Shown one piece after another: positions 32,858 to 46,909 of a stretch of DNA of 64,000 bases; the first letter of the stretch is position 1, and every line of letters starts with the position of its first letter. The DNA comes from Cryphonectria parasitica EP155 (taxonomy: Eukaryota; Ascomycota; Sordariomycetes; Diaporthales; Cryphonectriaceae), in assembly GCF_011745365.1 (NCBI RefSeq), contig NW_024468914.1, forward strand, positions 828,001 through 892,000. Reading direction: 5' to 3'. The notes beneath the pieces were generated by a model. It was not told the DNA's origin and did not search any database. It saw only the letters and a list, made by a program, of their open reading frames with translations. The position numbers were made by a program, and so were the translations under genes.

Positions 32858-35390
32858 CTACCACAGCTCACAAGTAGGCTCCTTGACAGGGCAATTGAAT
32901 GCCTCGCGGAACTCACGAGAGTTCGATGTAGTTCCCTGTGAAGGTCAGCAGAGCGCCCAATCATTGAACGAGCCAAATACAGAGAGGAGAACTCAACTTA
33001 CCTTGATTCTATACTGGCTAGGACTGTGAGGATCCGTGTAGATCAGCTGTACCGACCTCTCCTCTCGCGACTTCCCACACCACGTCAGTCCATAGGCGAG
33101 GAAGAAGACCTGCTCCTTGGTGAAGTGCTGCAGCCCCGGGAGCTGCAGGTCAGCCTTCTCATCGTCACGCTGCTGCCAGGATTGGAACGCGGCCGTGAGA
33201 CCGCCGGCGTCAGCAATGTTCTCTCCAAGTGTGAGCTTCCCGTTCACGTGGAGCGGTCCATCCTTGGTCGGGATGGAATAGTTGGAGTACTGCTCGACGA
33301 AGCAGTCCGTCTTGGTCTTGAAGGCGTCGATGGTCGAATTATCCCACCAGTCAGTATAGTTCCCGTTCTGGTCGTAATTCCGACCTGACGAATCAAAGGC
33401 ATGCGACAGCTCATGACCGGCGACAGCGCCAAAGGCACCATACGACAGGTACTTGGGCACGGAGGGGTCATAAAAGACGGGAGCCTGCATGATGCCGGCT
33501 GGGAACACGATCTCATTGCCAGGCGGGTTGTAATAGGCATTGACGGTCGGCGCAGACATGCCCCATTCGGCCTTGTCGACGGGCTTGTCAATCTGCGCCC
33601 ACTCGCGCTTGATATCATTCTTGGTCGAGGCGAGCCTGTTGGCAAAGAATGTGTTGGAGGAAACGGGAACCTCGCTGTAGTACTTCTGGAGTTCTTCTGC
33701 GTCGGTGACATCCGGACTCTCGGTGGGGTACCCAATCTTTTGACGAATCAGGTTGACCTTGTCAATCGCGAGCTGGCGGACCGTCTTGGTCATCCACTCG
33801 GAATGTTTGAGCTTGGTGATGAACTCGTCCTTGATATCATGGATGATCTGGTCGCCGAGATCCTTGGCTTCCTTGGAGAAGGCTGTTTCGACGAAGAAGC
33901 GGCTCAGGATCCAGGGAAGATCACTGTCGACCACACTAACACACGTCCTCCACCTCTCGGGCTTGACATCAGGCTCCTTGCCCTGAAGCTTGTTGTTGAA
34001 CCTGCGAAGAGGCTCCACAGAATCACTCTCCACCACCGTCCCGTAGGACTGCACCACCTTCCAGCCCAGGTACGCCTTGAGGACGTCCCGTTCCTGGGTT
34101 GCCAAGATATCGGAAAGAGACTTGAGGTAGTCTGGAGAGGCCACGATGATCTTGGACGGCTTGTAGCCATCGGCAAGGCCCGTAATGAGCGTCTTCACCG
34201 AGATGGCAGGGTTGTATGCGTCGGCCTCATCCAAGGTCTTGGGGTTGTAGACTTTGGTGATGTCCGACAGATCTTCGGGGTCAGGAGCCGCAGCGGCCAT
34301 TTGCGCCTCGAAATCAACCAGCTGATCAACCACCCTCTTGTTCACGTGGTCCGGTGCTCCTGGGTGCTGGAAGACCGAGAGCACGTCGTGGGCCCTTTCC
34401 TTCCTGGCTTCATTTATCAAGCCCTGGAGAACGGCACCGATTGTGTCCTTGTACGCAGTCACCATCTCGGTTTTGTTGTAATACTGCTTTGATGGGAGAC
34501 CAAAAGAATAGGGAGGGCTGAGCGATACGACATTGGCATTGGGGTCCTTGTCATCAGCACCAACACCCAGGGAAATCGGGGTCCTGACCCCAATGCTCAT
34601 CAAAAATTGCACAGTGTTGGTGAGAGCTTGATCTTCATGAGATCCGTGTAAGGGGTATAGCCTTTCGACCTGTTTGAGCAGGTCGAGCAGCGGCTTGGAC
34701 CCGATGGACCGCAGCAGGGTCTCGTTCAGGCAAGCGTTGTACCCATCCTGCAGCTTGGCGAAGATCTCCTGGTCTGGAGACGAGGCAGTCCAAAAGAGAG
34801 AAGTATCCTGTGGGGCTGGAGACTCGAGGATACGCTTCAGGATAAGCTGGCCTTCCTCGCTCATGACCTGCAGGCTGCCCACGCTGGTCTGGTCCTCACG
34901 GATCTCGTGGATGGCATCGAAGCCCTCGCAGGCATACGCGCGGAAGTCCTCGCATGGGTCGAGCTCCTTGTATCTGTTCCTCTCACACAGTAAGTAAACG
35001 ATAGGTACAGGAGCAGCAGGAATGGGCGCTGTGCTGAGGGGAATGGTGCTTTCTGACTGACCTAGGTGAGATGCTCCGCAGCAGCGTAGCCGAGGCGAGA
35101 ACGCATCCAGCAGTCGTGCAGATCTTGGCCTCGTCACCGGGGTTTGGCACCACGGGCGACTCGTCACTTTCTTCTTTCCTGGCCAGAAAGGTCACCAGGA
35201 AGAGAGCGATGAAAAAGATGAGAAGCAAGCTCAGAATGATGTTGGCGATATGACCTGCGAGCCAGCTCGTCAGGCGCTCCGTCCTCGAATGCTCGTGAGA
35301 TTCTTCCTCATCTGCGGCCCCATCGCGGCCCAGAAGAGGAGTCCTCTCACTGGCGGGGACATCATCAGAAGAAGGGTTGATGTTTGACAT
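32858..35390 (-). CDS. M13 family zinc metalloendopeptidase (neprilysin/ECE-like)
   Basis: Type II membrane endopeptidase of the neprilysin family. Three exons (complement 35062-35390, 33002-34973, 32858-32935) give 792 aa, normal for the family. A hydrophilic N-terminal tail with ERTPLLG is followed by one membrane segment (IANIILSLLLIFFIALFLV, residues ~48-66). The ectodomain starts with DPCEDFRAYACEGFD. Catalytic marks are NAYYNPPGNEIVFPAGI, VAGHELSHAFD (HExxH near 628) and GENIADAGGL (third zinc ligand Glu near 691). The C-terminus is CELW, matching the conserved CxxW end. Several NxS/T sites suggest glycosylation. The last exon has only 26 codons including the stop and must be added to reach the C-terminus. 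The exon 1 donor is GTCAGT, a less common form. Confidence 0.93.
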
Positions 35391-36138
35391 GATTTGTTGT
35401 TTTTGATGGACTCCAAAAGGGATGTCCAACCTTTTGAAGGGAAAAGGAAACTGCAGTTGACTGGAGGCCGTGGTGTGTGTTGGTTGATATGTGAGACGGG
35501 GTCGTACTGTGGGTGTGGGGCTGGAGCTAGGATGCGGCAGGTGCTATGGTGAGTTGTCGGCTGACGTAACACAAGCATCATCGCCCACTTGATGCCCCCT
35601 GAGCAAGGGCCTCCATGGGCCTCCTTCATACAGTAAGGCCTGAACTATACCGCGGTACAAGCACGTACTTCTTATGGCTCAGCCAAACTCTTCCTCAAAC
35701 CCCTGCCAACATCAACCAACCTTCGATGCTACGCCGTGGTCGAAACAGTAAACTCTCAGCCCATGTTGACCAATAATCCTTGTATCGTATGACTGGAATC
35801 TGCCGTGCACTTTACGACTTGACTCTGTATGCAGCCAGCATGCACGCCCATTGCTCAGTTTGTATCTTCTCATGATAAATGTCAAGAATGTGTCATCCCC
35901 TGGCGGATCGGCCCGTCTGACGAGGTAAAATCTAAACACGCAGGACACGCGGTTCATGGGGCAGAACCCGACGCCATCTGCCGGTGACGTTTCTGGCCGG
36001 CTGGGACGAGACGCCTCACATAGGCCACCGCACCCTTGTAGAGGAACTACGTTTTGAATCGCTCTTGGCTTAGTGAAATTGTGTACGTCGTGTGGTATCT
36101 GATGAAATATCCAAAGTCATGCCCTCGCTTCAGGCCCA
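35391..36138. other. Intergenic region
   Basis: Upstream region of the peptidase gene and 3' flank of the Vps41 gene, both on the minus strand. No other gene is seen. Confidence 0.55.
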
Positions 36139-39100
36139 TCATCTCACCTCCTCCGTCCTCGCACAGATGGGACATCCCCTAATCTGATCTCTCAACAGCC
36201 TCGCGTGCGTAACCTTGGTGCCCACCGTTCTCCTCACGCCCTGTCTTTCATCATCCTCATGTGCCGCATAGCGACCAAAACCTGCGAGATCCTCTGTCAG
36301 CTGGTCTGGGTGCAGCACCTGCAACAAATGCGTCAGGTGGTACACGTGTCCACACGCGAAGCCCACCAGTGTCTCCTCTTCCCATTCGGTAAATGGCTCC
36401 AGACACTGCACCGCCGCACAGTGGCCAGGCTTCCACTTCTTTGCGGGCTTCTTGAGAGGCGGGTGTGGCGTGGCGGCGGCGTCCTTTGTCGCCTTCGAGT
36501 TGCCTGTTGCTGCTTTGGCGGATGGTTCGTTGGTCCCGGTGGAGTGAACCGAAGCTGCATCCGATACCACGCTCTTGGTTTCCACGTCCACGTGGTCGGC
36601 ATCCTTGACCACAACATCGTATTTGATCCCCTTGCGCTGCCCATTTCGGAGAGTCGTTTGCGCAGCGGCGACTTCGCTTCTCAGTACTCTGGCAACGCCC
36701 TCGCTGATGCTGTATTGTATCTCGTGCTCCTTCATGATATGCTTCAGACCCTCTCGTAGGCCTTCAATCTCCAAGCCTTCAGGAATCCTCCTCACTAACG
36801 TGATGGGGTTGATGGCAGTGCCGACTTCTTCAAGCAGTCCTCGTATGAAGCGCGGTTTGTCCATGCTATAGTTCAACAGGTCTTCCCACAGGTCCGGGTC
36901 GTCAAGATCTTTAGCAAAGGCTATTGCTCGACTCACGTCGCCCAGTCGGTCTATGATGAGGTATAAAGCCCGCTTCATCTGACCGGTCTTGGAGTACAGG
37001 TAGACGAGCTCGGGAATGTAGCTGTGTTCTTCGCATTCATGAACGGCCTAGGCATATCGTCAGTTACGTTTGGTCCGAGGATCACGAGAAGGGGAGAATT
37101 GTGTGCAGACCGACCTTTTCAAAGGTGTACGATGTCGAGGTCTTCAGAAAGTCCATCAGAATGGATTGATCGTACAGGGCGAAAAGATGGACGGCCAAGT
37201 CCGCAAACCCATCGACCAGGCTCTGGCTCTCCATGACAAGGCGCTCGCGGTTCTCACCCATATGTTCTTGAACCCCTTCGCCTTTGAAGAGCGCCCGCAG
37301 GTAGAAAAACAGGTAAAGGTTCAGTTCTTTCTCCTGCAACTGGGACACCACGGCCTCAGGTCTGACCAGGCCGTGCTGGGCTTCATCGACCAGAAGTGTG
37401 ATTGCCTCTGCGGTGGCCTCCTCCAGGTTGCTCATGGTCATCTGGTCCTGTCCATCAGCAGGGACGCGAAGAGTCACGAAGCTCGGGATATCATCTGCCA
37501 CAGCATCGGCCAGATGACTGTCTTTGATCAACCTCATTGCGGAATCGGCATCTTGGAGCCTGATATAGTAACGGAGGGCCTCCCTATGGCGACCGTTGAC
37601 CTCACACAGCTTCGCTAGGCTTTCCACGACGATCCTCCAATCACGCCCCTTCACGCCGTCCTCAACACTATCCGGTCGCACATCACGATACTTCAACTGG
37701 TTCTCCAGAGTGGTTGTGACAGTGTTGACGTCGAACAAGTCCGAATGCCATCTGTCCAGGAGGTCCTTCAGTCGTAGTTTGTCGGTCTGGATATAGTGCT
37801 TGAGCACGACTTCGTAGACAATGGACGGGAGCGGGGGCCGCATCGGCTCGATGGGGATGAAGTTTGTGATCTCGTCGAACTTTTCGGCGTGGGCGAACGC
37901 GTAGACCCACTTCTCCCATTGATCAGAAGACGTGAGGACTTTGCCCGCCACCTGGCCAGCACGTTGCCAGTCTCCGGTATCAACCAGCTGCTGGAGCCAA
38001 AGCTCGCCGATGCGCCGCTTTTCCTTGTCGACCATGACATTTGCTTGCCTGCCGACCTCATCCATCACCGACGCAGTGTCGGCGTAGAAATCGTCCGGCA
38101 TCTGCGACCGACTTGGCGTGCTTGGTGATGTGATGTCTTGGATATTTTCTGCGGTGATGACGATCTCCGGGTTCTCATCTACGAGCTCCCAGGCCCGCTG
38201 GTATTCTCGCCGCTCTACAAGCCAGGAGAGATGGTCGCTCAAGTCGCGCTTCGTAGCGAGGATGCAGTCATAAGGACTGTGCACAAAGATCTTGGTTCCA
38301 GGCTTCGACAGGCTGGGATGCACACTTGGCGTGGCCAGCCGCTGAGGCTGCGCCCTGACGCTCCCAGAAATGCTTGGTGTCTTGGAAGCAGAAGCTGCCT
38401 CATTGCTATGTCCACTTCGAACGCTGGCGGCAGAGCTGAAGAGGGCCTTGGTGGGATACATGGCCACATTCCAGACATCGGTACCAATCCCAGCCATGGT
38501 TTCGAGGTATCCTTTGGAACCTGCCACCACGGTAGCCGCCTGTTGTGGGAGGACGCCCAAATGGTAGTCATTTGAGCTCAGGCGATCGTGTCGACTGATG
38601 CTGAGGCTGTCCTTGTCGATCTCGGCCTGGGAAATCAGATCAATCAATCGCAGCTCCGGGGGAGGATGGTTTTGGCGACGCCGAAGGCCGCCTGAGGGAC
38701 CGCTGCCGGCGGAGCTCGTCGAAGGCTCTGCCTTGTGGCCGTGAACAGGCTTGCTCTCCCCTTCATCGCCCTCGTCGTCTTCATCATGCAGAGGGTAAGC
38801 AAGAACGAGTAACAGGCTCTGGGTATACAACGAAATGCCTGAAATGATACAATCCATGCGCAAACTAACTTGAAGTCAGCACCAGGCTACAGTTCCAAGA
38901 CCGGGGCGGATGAGACTCACATCTTTACCATTTCCGCCTTATCGAGACTTCGCTCGGCGGCATTCTTGTCCGCGCCGTGGACATGAATAATCCAAATCGT
39001 GCCACCCCACCCAACCAAAAGTCTTTCGGTTTGCCTTTTGTCGCGGCTTTGGTGAAGTTTGAGTTTCTCTGCAGCCGGAGAGGCAGGGCCAATGTCCTCT

Positions 39101-40430
39101 GCGACCTTGGCTTCGTCGCTCGCTGGTACAGACTGTTCGTCGATCCACTCGACTCTGCCTTTCCACACACTGGCCATGGTCTCCCATTCGTCGGTCTGCG
39201 GTCTGTCATAATGACCGATCCGCTTCCAAGCATCGTCCGGTTCACCACCCTCCAGGTGCAGATTAGATCGCATGATCTTGATGCCATGTTCGTTAAGCCA
39301 TACGACATATTTTCCGGACAGCGACCATTTGATTGTGCTGATGATGCCCTCCCCGGAATGCAGAACTGTATCTTTGCCAGTGTTCGTACCGAGGCCCATG
39401 CTACCCAGCCAGCCAGATGCAGTAGCAGCAGCCGTTCCTACAGTCGAAGACGTACTGCGGCCAGGACCACCACCAACCGTCAAGATAAGATTTCCGGCTG
39501 TTCCTCCCGAGAGATATGTCCGGTCGTTCTTGAAGTCAGGGGACAGGGCGACTGCATGTACGGGTCTGGCAAAGTTCCTCAACTGCACATCCTTCAAGTC
39601 AACCAATGACTGAACACAAACGTTGCCGTCCATCGAAGACGTAGCAATGTAGATCTGATTCGAGGGAAGGTTCGGTATCTGTGGCGCCTCCCGAGGCTTT
39701 CTCGCTGTCGCTGCAGAGCTCGCCGCAGACTGTCGCGATTCCGGCCGAGAATTTGAGCCACCAGCTACACCGCCAGTCGCCTGGGCAATCGCACGCGTGG
39801 CGGCTTCGGGTTTGGCAGCAATTGTCGGCGGCGGAAATGGAGATATAGAGACGGCAGTGACGGAGACGGAATGGGCATGATAGGTTCGCAAGGCCTGGAA
39901 GGACGGTAATTGTAGCACATGCTGCGGGACCATCAGTTGGGGACGGACTGAAGGTCTGGGAGAGGTTTGATGCTCACAATATTGCCGTTGTGGGTGCCAA
40001 TAATCTGCATACGGGGTCAGCCGAGCGCGCGGTGGCGACAAGGGGCGGCGTTTGGCCTCCTTACCATCTTATCACCGGCGACAAGGAATGCACTCGTCGA
40101 GTCTGCATTTCTGTAGACGGAGCTGAGATGCTGCGTTAACCTGGCATACTTTAGTCGCGGCTCGTCGTCGTCGTCGTCGTCCTCATCGTCGTCGTCGTCA
40201 TCTTCCCCTCCTTCCTCTTCGTCCTCTTCCTCGTCGTCATCTCCGTCTTGCTCCTCAGTTTCGGTCTCTGTAGCCTCTGTGGTCGTGTCATAAGCGCCTA
40301 TGGGTTTAGCATCGCCAGTAGCTTCTGCTGAGCTTTCAGGAGAGTTGCGACCGTCGTCAACAGGACTGGATGCGACTTCGTGCGTGTCGATGGTCTTGTC
40401 ATCGCCTGCACCAGGCACAGATTCCGTCAT
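36139..40430 (-). CDS. VPS41: Vps41, HOPS tethering complex subunit
   Basis: Subunit of the HOPS complex that tethers late endosomes, AP-3 vesicles and vacuoles for Ypt7/Rab7-dependent fusion. Five exons (complement 40065-40430, 39978-40004, 38921-39921, 37115-38864, 36139-37047) give 1350 aa. The N-terminus is very acidic (residues ~60-92, almost all D/E). A WD40-like region runs to about 470, with IIGTHNGNIHVLQLPSF at its start. LRMDCIISGISLYTQSLLLV follows exon 4. Clathrin heavy-chain repeats follow (AVHECEEHSYIPELVYLYSK). The C-terminus is RING-like (CGHVYHLTHLL and GCPICARTEEVR). Exon 2 is 27 nt. The exon 4 donor is GTCGGT, atypical, but both flanks match the family. It shares a 516-bp divergent promoter with Apc1. 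Confidence 0.92.
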
Positions 40431-40946
40431 CTTTGCTCAAAGCCTAATGACCTGATCATGGCGGTCGCTATCTGTGAGGGAAAGGAACAGGTCTCGTCGC
40501 GGGGGAGTTGATCGTATAACCAAGACAGGCAGCTTGCAAGAGCACGACAAAATAAATTGAAAGTGACTTCGGAGACACGCGACGTCAGAGAGGCTAGTGG
40601 ACCGCGGCTCTACGTGGGCAGGTGGGATGGGGCACCTAGGAAGGAGCTTGGGCCGTCAATTGCAAGGGTACGTACCGCTAAAGGTGGTGTAGCCATAGAA
40701 GCGCGAGTTAGCAACACTGTAGATCCATGCATGACAAGGCACGACAAGGCTCGACCTCGACGCGTCGACGGCATATTTACTTCTTTACGACGACTGTGAC
40801 CAGCAACCACAAACTACAGATCGAAAATCCCTTGTGAACACAGGCCGATGGGCCGCACGTGGCTTACAAGTCTTCAGAGATTTTCTCCACATACATACAA
40901 AAGGCAGACTGTCTCTCACTGAGCCTTATGGAGCGCATCAGTCACG
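40431..40946. promoter_or_regulatory. Shared divergent promoter of Vps41 and Apc1 genes
   Basis: Only 516 bp separate the two start codons, so this must drive both genes or hold both leaders. No TATA-like site stands out, as expected for housekeeping genes. Confidence 0.6.
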
Positions 40947-43900
40947 ATGGCGTCGGTCAAGTCTTTGGGGATGCATCCGCCCCTAGGCCTGCGAGGGCAG
41001 CCGGTCCAGGGCAGCTATACCTGGGATGTCACAATAGATGACGGCGGCGAGGATGAGCTCCTGATCATCGATAACAGTGTCATCTGGAAGCGAGGAGGTG
41101 TGTTCAGGAAGAGCTTCAATCCCGAAGTCGAAAAGGACGAGCCCATCCTGCAGGCCCTGTTGACCTATTTCCCCACCAACAACACGAACAACCATGCAAC
41201 TGCCACCAGGGGCACTACTATGGATCAGTCTGGCGCTTCCTCCAAGGCGAAAGACCAAGGAAAAAAGGACGTCAACAAGCTAGAGAAGGCACTTGTCATC
41301 TTCCTCAAGACACAGGCACGCATCTTCTTTCTGTCTGGTACAAGCCACACCGTCCACATGCCCTTCGAGGTCGAGGCCGCCTGCGCTGCTCCGGTTGGTG
41401 TCATCATTCAAAGGAAACCTCGAACGCACAATATGGCGCCTATCAGCCTGAAGTTTCCCCGTGTACCACCGAGCTCGTTCGTCTCCTCGCAGTTGTCTTC
41501 AGCACCCCAAAGGCAGCATAACCCGACGGCTTCGTTCTCTGTGGAAGGTCTGGCATTGCCAAGAACATTGCCGCTGAGGCTGAGCACCACAATGGAGAAT
41601 ATGTTCGAGACTCCGCTGGTGGTGAATGATTCACAATGGCCCCGCCTGGTCTGCCTGACTGATCCATTCCTGGAGCTGGGCCTGGTGGTGAGCCGCTCGC
41701 CAACCTCAAGTAAAGGGGATCGGCCACGTTCCTCGCCAAACGCGCCCTTTTTAGACCTGTCGGAGGAAATTCTTCACATTGAGACGATAGAGGATGGCTT
41801 GATTCTGGCAGTAACCGCGAATCGAGAGGCCAACCAATATACAGTCTGGCACCTCAGCTACATTCAGGACGAGGACATCTTTACCAAACACCCGAAGGAC
41901 CAGGACCAAAAAGCCAATCGCCGACGCAGCTCAATGCAACCGAGGCTCAGCAGCGGCGCCACAACACCAGTTGCGGCGTCTTTCCGCGAGAGCTTCGGCG
42001 CCGGTCCACAACCTGGCAAGAAAGATCGAAAAGGCGACAAACAGGACAGATCCAATACAGGTGACATAGCCGCGGCATTAGGAGCAGACAGAGGAGACAA
42101 GACAAAGAAGCCGTCCCGACGTGTGAGCTCCCTGCTGGCTCGAGCCGACTTGTCTGCGTCGCACGAAAGAACCACGTTCGCTGAGCCATCGGCCCAATCC
42201 ACTCACGCCGAGGGCCGTCGTATGACAGCAGGCCAACGAGTTCGTCACAGCGGCGGCCAAAGCAATCTGAACCTCGGCAATGCTCGCACCATGGGTAACC
42301 TCAGCAATTTGCGAGAAGCTGAAGGCCTCCTGAACGAGCTGCGAGCTGGTGGTGACTTTGAAGGTTTTCATAGCATGGGGCTCGAGGATCATAGCTTTGA
42401 TGGTTTGACCAGAGAGATTCTTCTCACCAAGATAATCAGCACGTCTATCGACAATGCGAATGTGCGGTATTCGCTCTCAACCCAGCCAGCTCGCACACAG
42501 TACAAAGTCTTTATGGTCAAAAGCCCCCAGTTCGCAACGGACGAATCTGGTCGTTGGGACCTGCTTGTTGGCATACAGGATCCTCTAGATAAACGCCTGC
42601 AGCTTCTCCCCTTGACTATAGAACGACGAGGAAATGCCAGCCCACCGGGCCACGATAGTGGGAGGACAGCCGCGTCAATCGCCTCTAGCGCATACAAGAT
42701 CACTCCCAATATGTTGACCCGAGCCTCCAGTGTCGTTGACTCCTGCAAGGTCTCGGATGGCGACCAGTCCATGATTCTGATACTGTCGGAGAACAAGGAG
42801 GGTCAGCGAGAATTAAGCATCCAGGCACCGTGGAGTGCAATGACCCCGCTGGCCTTGCCGACGTTATACGCAGACAACATCGGGAGCCTAGAGTATACCG
42901 GCACTCACGTCAACAGAGAGGTCAAGGGTCGACGTTCTATTGGCTCCAAACTCACCGCCACGGATATCACGAGAATTCGCCATTCGCGCCTGTCGGGTAC
43001 CGTGGATCTTGAGGATCGAGAGGGCAAAATTCACCGCATTCAGATCCAGCTGCAGCCAGCCAGTCCTCAAGTTCAAAAGCTTCTCCAGGTCTGTCGCAGC
43101 GTCTTGCCGATCGAGGTGTCGGAAAAGATGCTGGCTGGCTGGTGGCATATCATGCATTGGATGGAAGAGCAGGGCATCGATGCAGCAGACCGTGAGTGGT
43201 CGTGTTTCGTCGTGGAGATTCTTGCTATATTTCTATCCCTTGGAAATCCTGCTTCAAGCCTTCAGCAACCACCTACACAAGCGACGCCACGGCTTCGGAG
43301 GGCCATGCATGCCTCTGCAGGAAGCTATGAAAAGATGCTACCATTTGCAGGCCCCAATGCATCCACATGTCCATCGTGGGCATTAAGTCGTCCATGGAGG
43401 TGGCTCGTGGATGAGGAGACACCGGCCATACCACCCATCACACCCAGAACCAGCCGAGACGACTTTTTGACGATTCATACACGACTCGCCAAGTCATATA
43501 TGGACTCACCCCGGGGCCAACATGCGCTGGGATCCTCTAACGGGCATCTGCCCACAGCCCGGAAAAGAAGCCTTGAGGACCGCACCGGTGCTGCATGGGG
43601 CATCATGTGCGCTTTACACTTGCTGGTCGAAGAAGGAAAGCTGGACGTAATGGACCCAGAATACTCTTCGCCAGGACGGGCTGATGTCAGAGCCCTTCTT
43701 TGTCAGATTGGACGCTGGCTGGGTTGGAACGAGTTTGTGGCCCTGCACGAGCTGGGCATGCCGACTGATCTCGACCCTCGGAACCACTATGGTAAGTTTG
43801 TTTTGCCCAGACCCATATCAATAGCTGAGCTGACACAATGGCAGATATTTCCGCTGCCGGTCTACCAAGTCCACAACGTCTTGTCAGCATCTTGGAGTGG

Positions 43901-46900
43901 ATCCAATCGCATTTCGCGGGCGACAAATCTATTGAGTTCCCTACTGTTGCAGACGTCTACGCGACGATTACTCAGAGGAGCATTACCGCGGACAATGCAT
44001 TCCGTCGGTGGTCCTCAATCATGCCGAGGACGTTCATGTTCAAGAGGCTCTTCTCCTTCCTCACGCCCGGTACCTCACATGTCGAGGTCGTTGAGCTTGT
44101 CCACCGATGCGGCTTCACAGCCAACGTTCTTGAGACCTTGCCGGAAGCTGTTCTCACGCCTATCAAAGACGCCATCTCAATGTGCCAGTCACGCCCACCA
44201 GCGAGCTGGCCGATAGAACTGTTGGCACTGGTTCACAGGGCCGACATTGCGACCATGCTTAAGCAGCACGAAGCCAAGGAGATGTTGGCCATCAACGCTC
44301 CACCTCCCTCCCATGCCGCCACCGAAGATTACAAGGCGATTTGTGGTAGCGTAGAGAAACCAATCCACTATGGACACTTGGCAAATGAGTCCACTGAGCG
44401 CCAGGCAATCATCCAGGCTCTTTTCAAGGAAGACCGCCGACTCGTTGAGGCAGAGAGCATGCTATCGACCAGGTACCACAGGGTCATCCACTGCAACGCA
44501 GAACCAAACTGGACAGAATCAGAGCTTCTGGAAAAACAAAAGGAGCAGGTCACTGTTGTTGCCACTGGAACCCTCGCCATTCCGGCAGGACGCGGCCTTA
44601 TGCACTTTGGCCTCCGCTTTCCGCTCCCGACTGAGAGATTTGACATCACGGGCTTCAACCTCACATGTCTCGTCAAGCCGACGAATATCCTAGTCAATGC
44701 AGACAAGTCTTTGTTCATTGAGGAGAAAGTCAACTGGGCCTTCTTCCACCAAGGTGCTGCGGCTGGGCTTCAAATATCGCCTCGTGCCACAGGTATCGAC
44801 AACAACTGGATCATCTTTAATAAACCCAATGGAGAACCAAGTAACAGGCATGCTGGGTTCCTTCTGGCTCTCGGTTTGAATGGACACCTGAAATCCGTGG
44901 TGAAATGGGTGGCGTTCAAGTATCTCACGACGAAGCATACAATGACGTCCATAGGCCTGCTGCTTGGACTCGCGGCGTCGTTCATGGGCTCTATGGACAA
45001 CTTGATCACCCGAGTCCTCACCGTCCATGTCACGCGCCTGCTGCCACCAGGCTCCGCGGAACTCAACCTGTCACACCTCACGCAGACGGCTGGCCTCATG
45101 GGCATAGGGCTTGTCTATTGTGAGAGTCGACACCGGCGCATGAGCGAGATCATGATGTCAGAGATCGAGCACGACCAGGACGAAAACGAAGAGGACCCTC
45201 TCAGAAATGAAGGGTACCGTCTTGCGGCGGGTTTTGCCCTTGGGCTGATCAACCTGGGACGGGGCGCGGACCTCCGAGGACTGCACGATATGCGGCTGAA
45301 GGAGAAGCTGTTGACGTTCGCGTCGACAACGAAGAAAGTTGAACTGGTCAACGTCCTCGACCGCGCAGCACCTGGCGCCGTCGTTGCGATAGCACTCATG
45401 TTCATGAAGTCTGAAGACCACATTGTCGCACGCAAGGTCGACGTTCCCGACTCTGTGCTTCAGTTCACATATATTCGGCCGGATGTCTTACTGCTACGAA
45501 CCCTCGCCAAGAACCTCATCATGTGGAGCCGCATCGAGCCGAGCGTGGAGTGGATTCGGTCCAGTCTGCCTGTTGAGTACAGATGGCGGCATTTACTCCA
45601 GGGACCGAAGTCCTTGCGCAGTAAGGATATGTCCTTCTACTCGATATTATCCGGGCTCTTGTTCTCGCTTGGTCTGCGGTTTGCAGGCTCTGGAAATCTG
45701 CATGTGAGAGACTTGTTGGTCAGATATCTCGACAAGTTCAGAGACCTTGTCAGACAGCCCGCCGAGTGTTATGATGCGCAGCTGGCACGCAACAACGTGC
45801 AGATGTGTCAAGACATTACTGCCTTGTCCGCCGCCACGGTGATGGCAGGTACAGGTGATTTAGAAGTGCTGAGGAGGCTGCGGTCCCTGCATGGCCGCCA
45901 TGATCCGGACACGTCCTACGGCAGCCACCTGGCAGCCCATTTGGCCATCGGGGCCTTGTTCCTAGGCAGTGGAACCGCGACTTTCAGTACCAACAACCTG
46001 GCCATCGCCTCTCTTCTGATCGCGTTCTACCCGCTGTTCCCCGCCAACGTCCAGGACAACAGAGCCCATCTCCAGGCCTTCAGGCATTTCTGGGTGTTTG
46101 CTGCTGACCCTCGCTGTCTCGTGTCCAAGGACTTGGCAACAGGCGCGCCCGTCAGTGTGCCTGTCCTCATCAAAATGAAGTCAGTGACGTCCAGGTCTCT
46201 GAAACACACCTCACCATCCAAGTCACGATCGAAAGCCCGACATGCCGCGACCACGAGACAAGAGGAGCCCCTTGTCCTTCGCAAGCAGACACCCTGCCTT
46301 CTGCCACTCCTCGACGACATATCCTCTGTTCGCACTGACGCCACGTCTCTTGGGTACTGGAACCTCGAGCTCGACTTCGAGCACAACCCAGACCTCGCCG
46401 CCGAGTTCCGCGAGAACCAGACGCTCAACCTCCGCCAGCGAACGCTCCACGAGAGTGTTTTCAGCGGCACGCTCCGCGCGCTCGGCCGCGACAGTCTCGC
46501 CAACAAGAGTGGCGGCTGGCACGCCGGCAGCGCGTCCGCCTCGGCATCATCCCACGAGCCACTTGAGTGGATCTTCAACCGAATCCCGCTGAAAGGCATC
46601 ACACATGCCGAGCGCGTAATGGTCCTTGATCGTACCGGCGGGGAGGGGGGAAGTGAAGAGGCTGCCGGGACCGAGGTTGACGCGAGGTTGACGCTGGAGA
46701 GCGGGTTGGAGGGCTGGAGTCAGGAGGATCTGGAGGGGTTGAGGCTGTTATTTGCGTGGGCTGAGAAGAGAGAATCGTCGAGAGATGGTGGCCCGAAGGG
46801 CGAGGATGAGGGCGAGGGATGGTGGTTGCGTGATGGTGTGGTTGAGATGTTGAGGGGAAAGGTCTGGATTGCTGCGAGGAGAGAGATGGAGGGCAGTCCT

Positions 46901-46909
46901 GGGTCATAA
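40947..46909 (+). CDS. APC1: Anaphase-promoting complex subunit 1 (BimE/Apc1)
   Basis: Largest scaffold subunit of the APC/C ubiquitin ligase that triggers anaphase and mitotic exit; nuclear. Two exons (40947-43791, 43845-46909) give 1969 aa, a normal size. The 53-nt intron joins GG of the donor side to ATATTTCC in phase. The N-terminal beta-propeller-like part holds SYTWDVTIDDGGEDELLIID. A long low-complexity stretch rich in S, R and K (residues ~310-450) is a likely phosphorylation loop. The C-terminal half has the proteasome/cyclosome repeats: GLLLGLAASFMGSM (near 1321), YRLAAGFALGLINLGRG (1405), SILSGLLFSLGLRFAGSG (1547) and HLAAHLAIGALFLGSG (1642). Two in-frame codons precede the MASVK start only as leader, so ATG 40947 is chosen. 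Confidence 0.93.
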
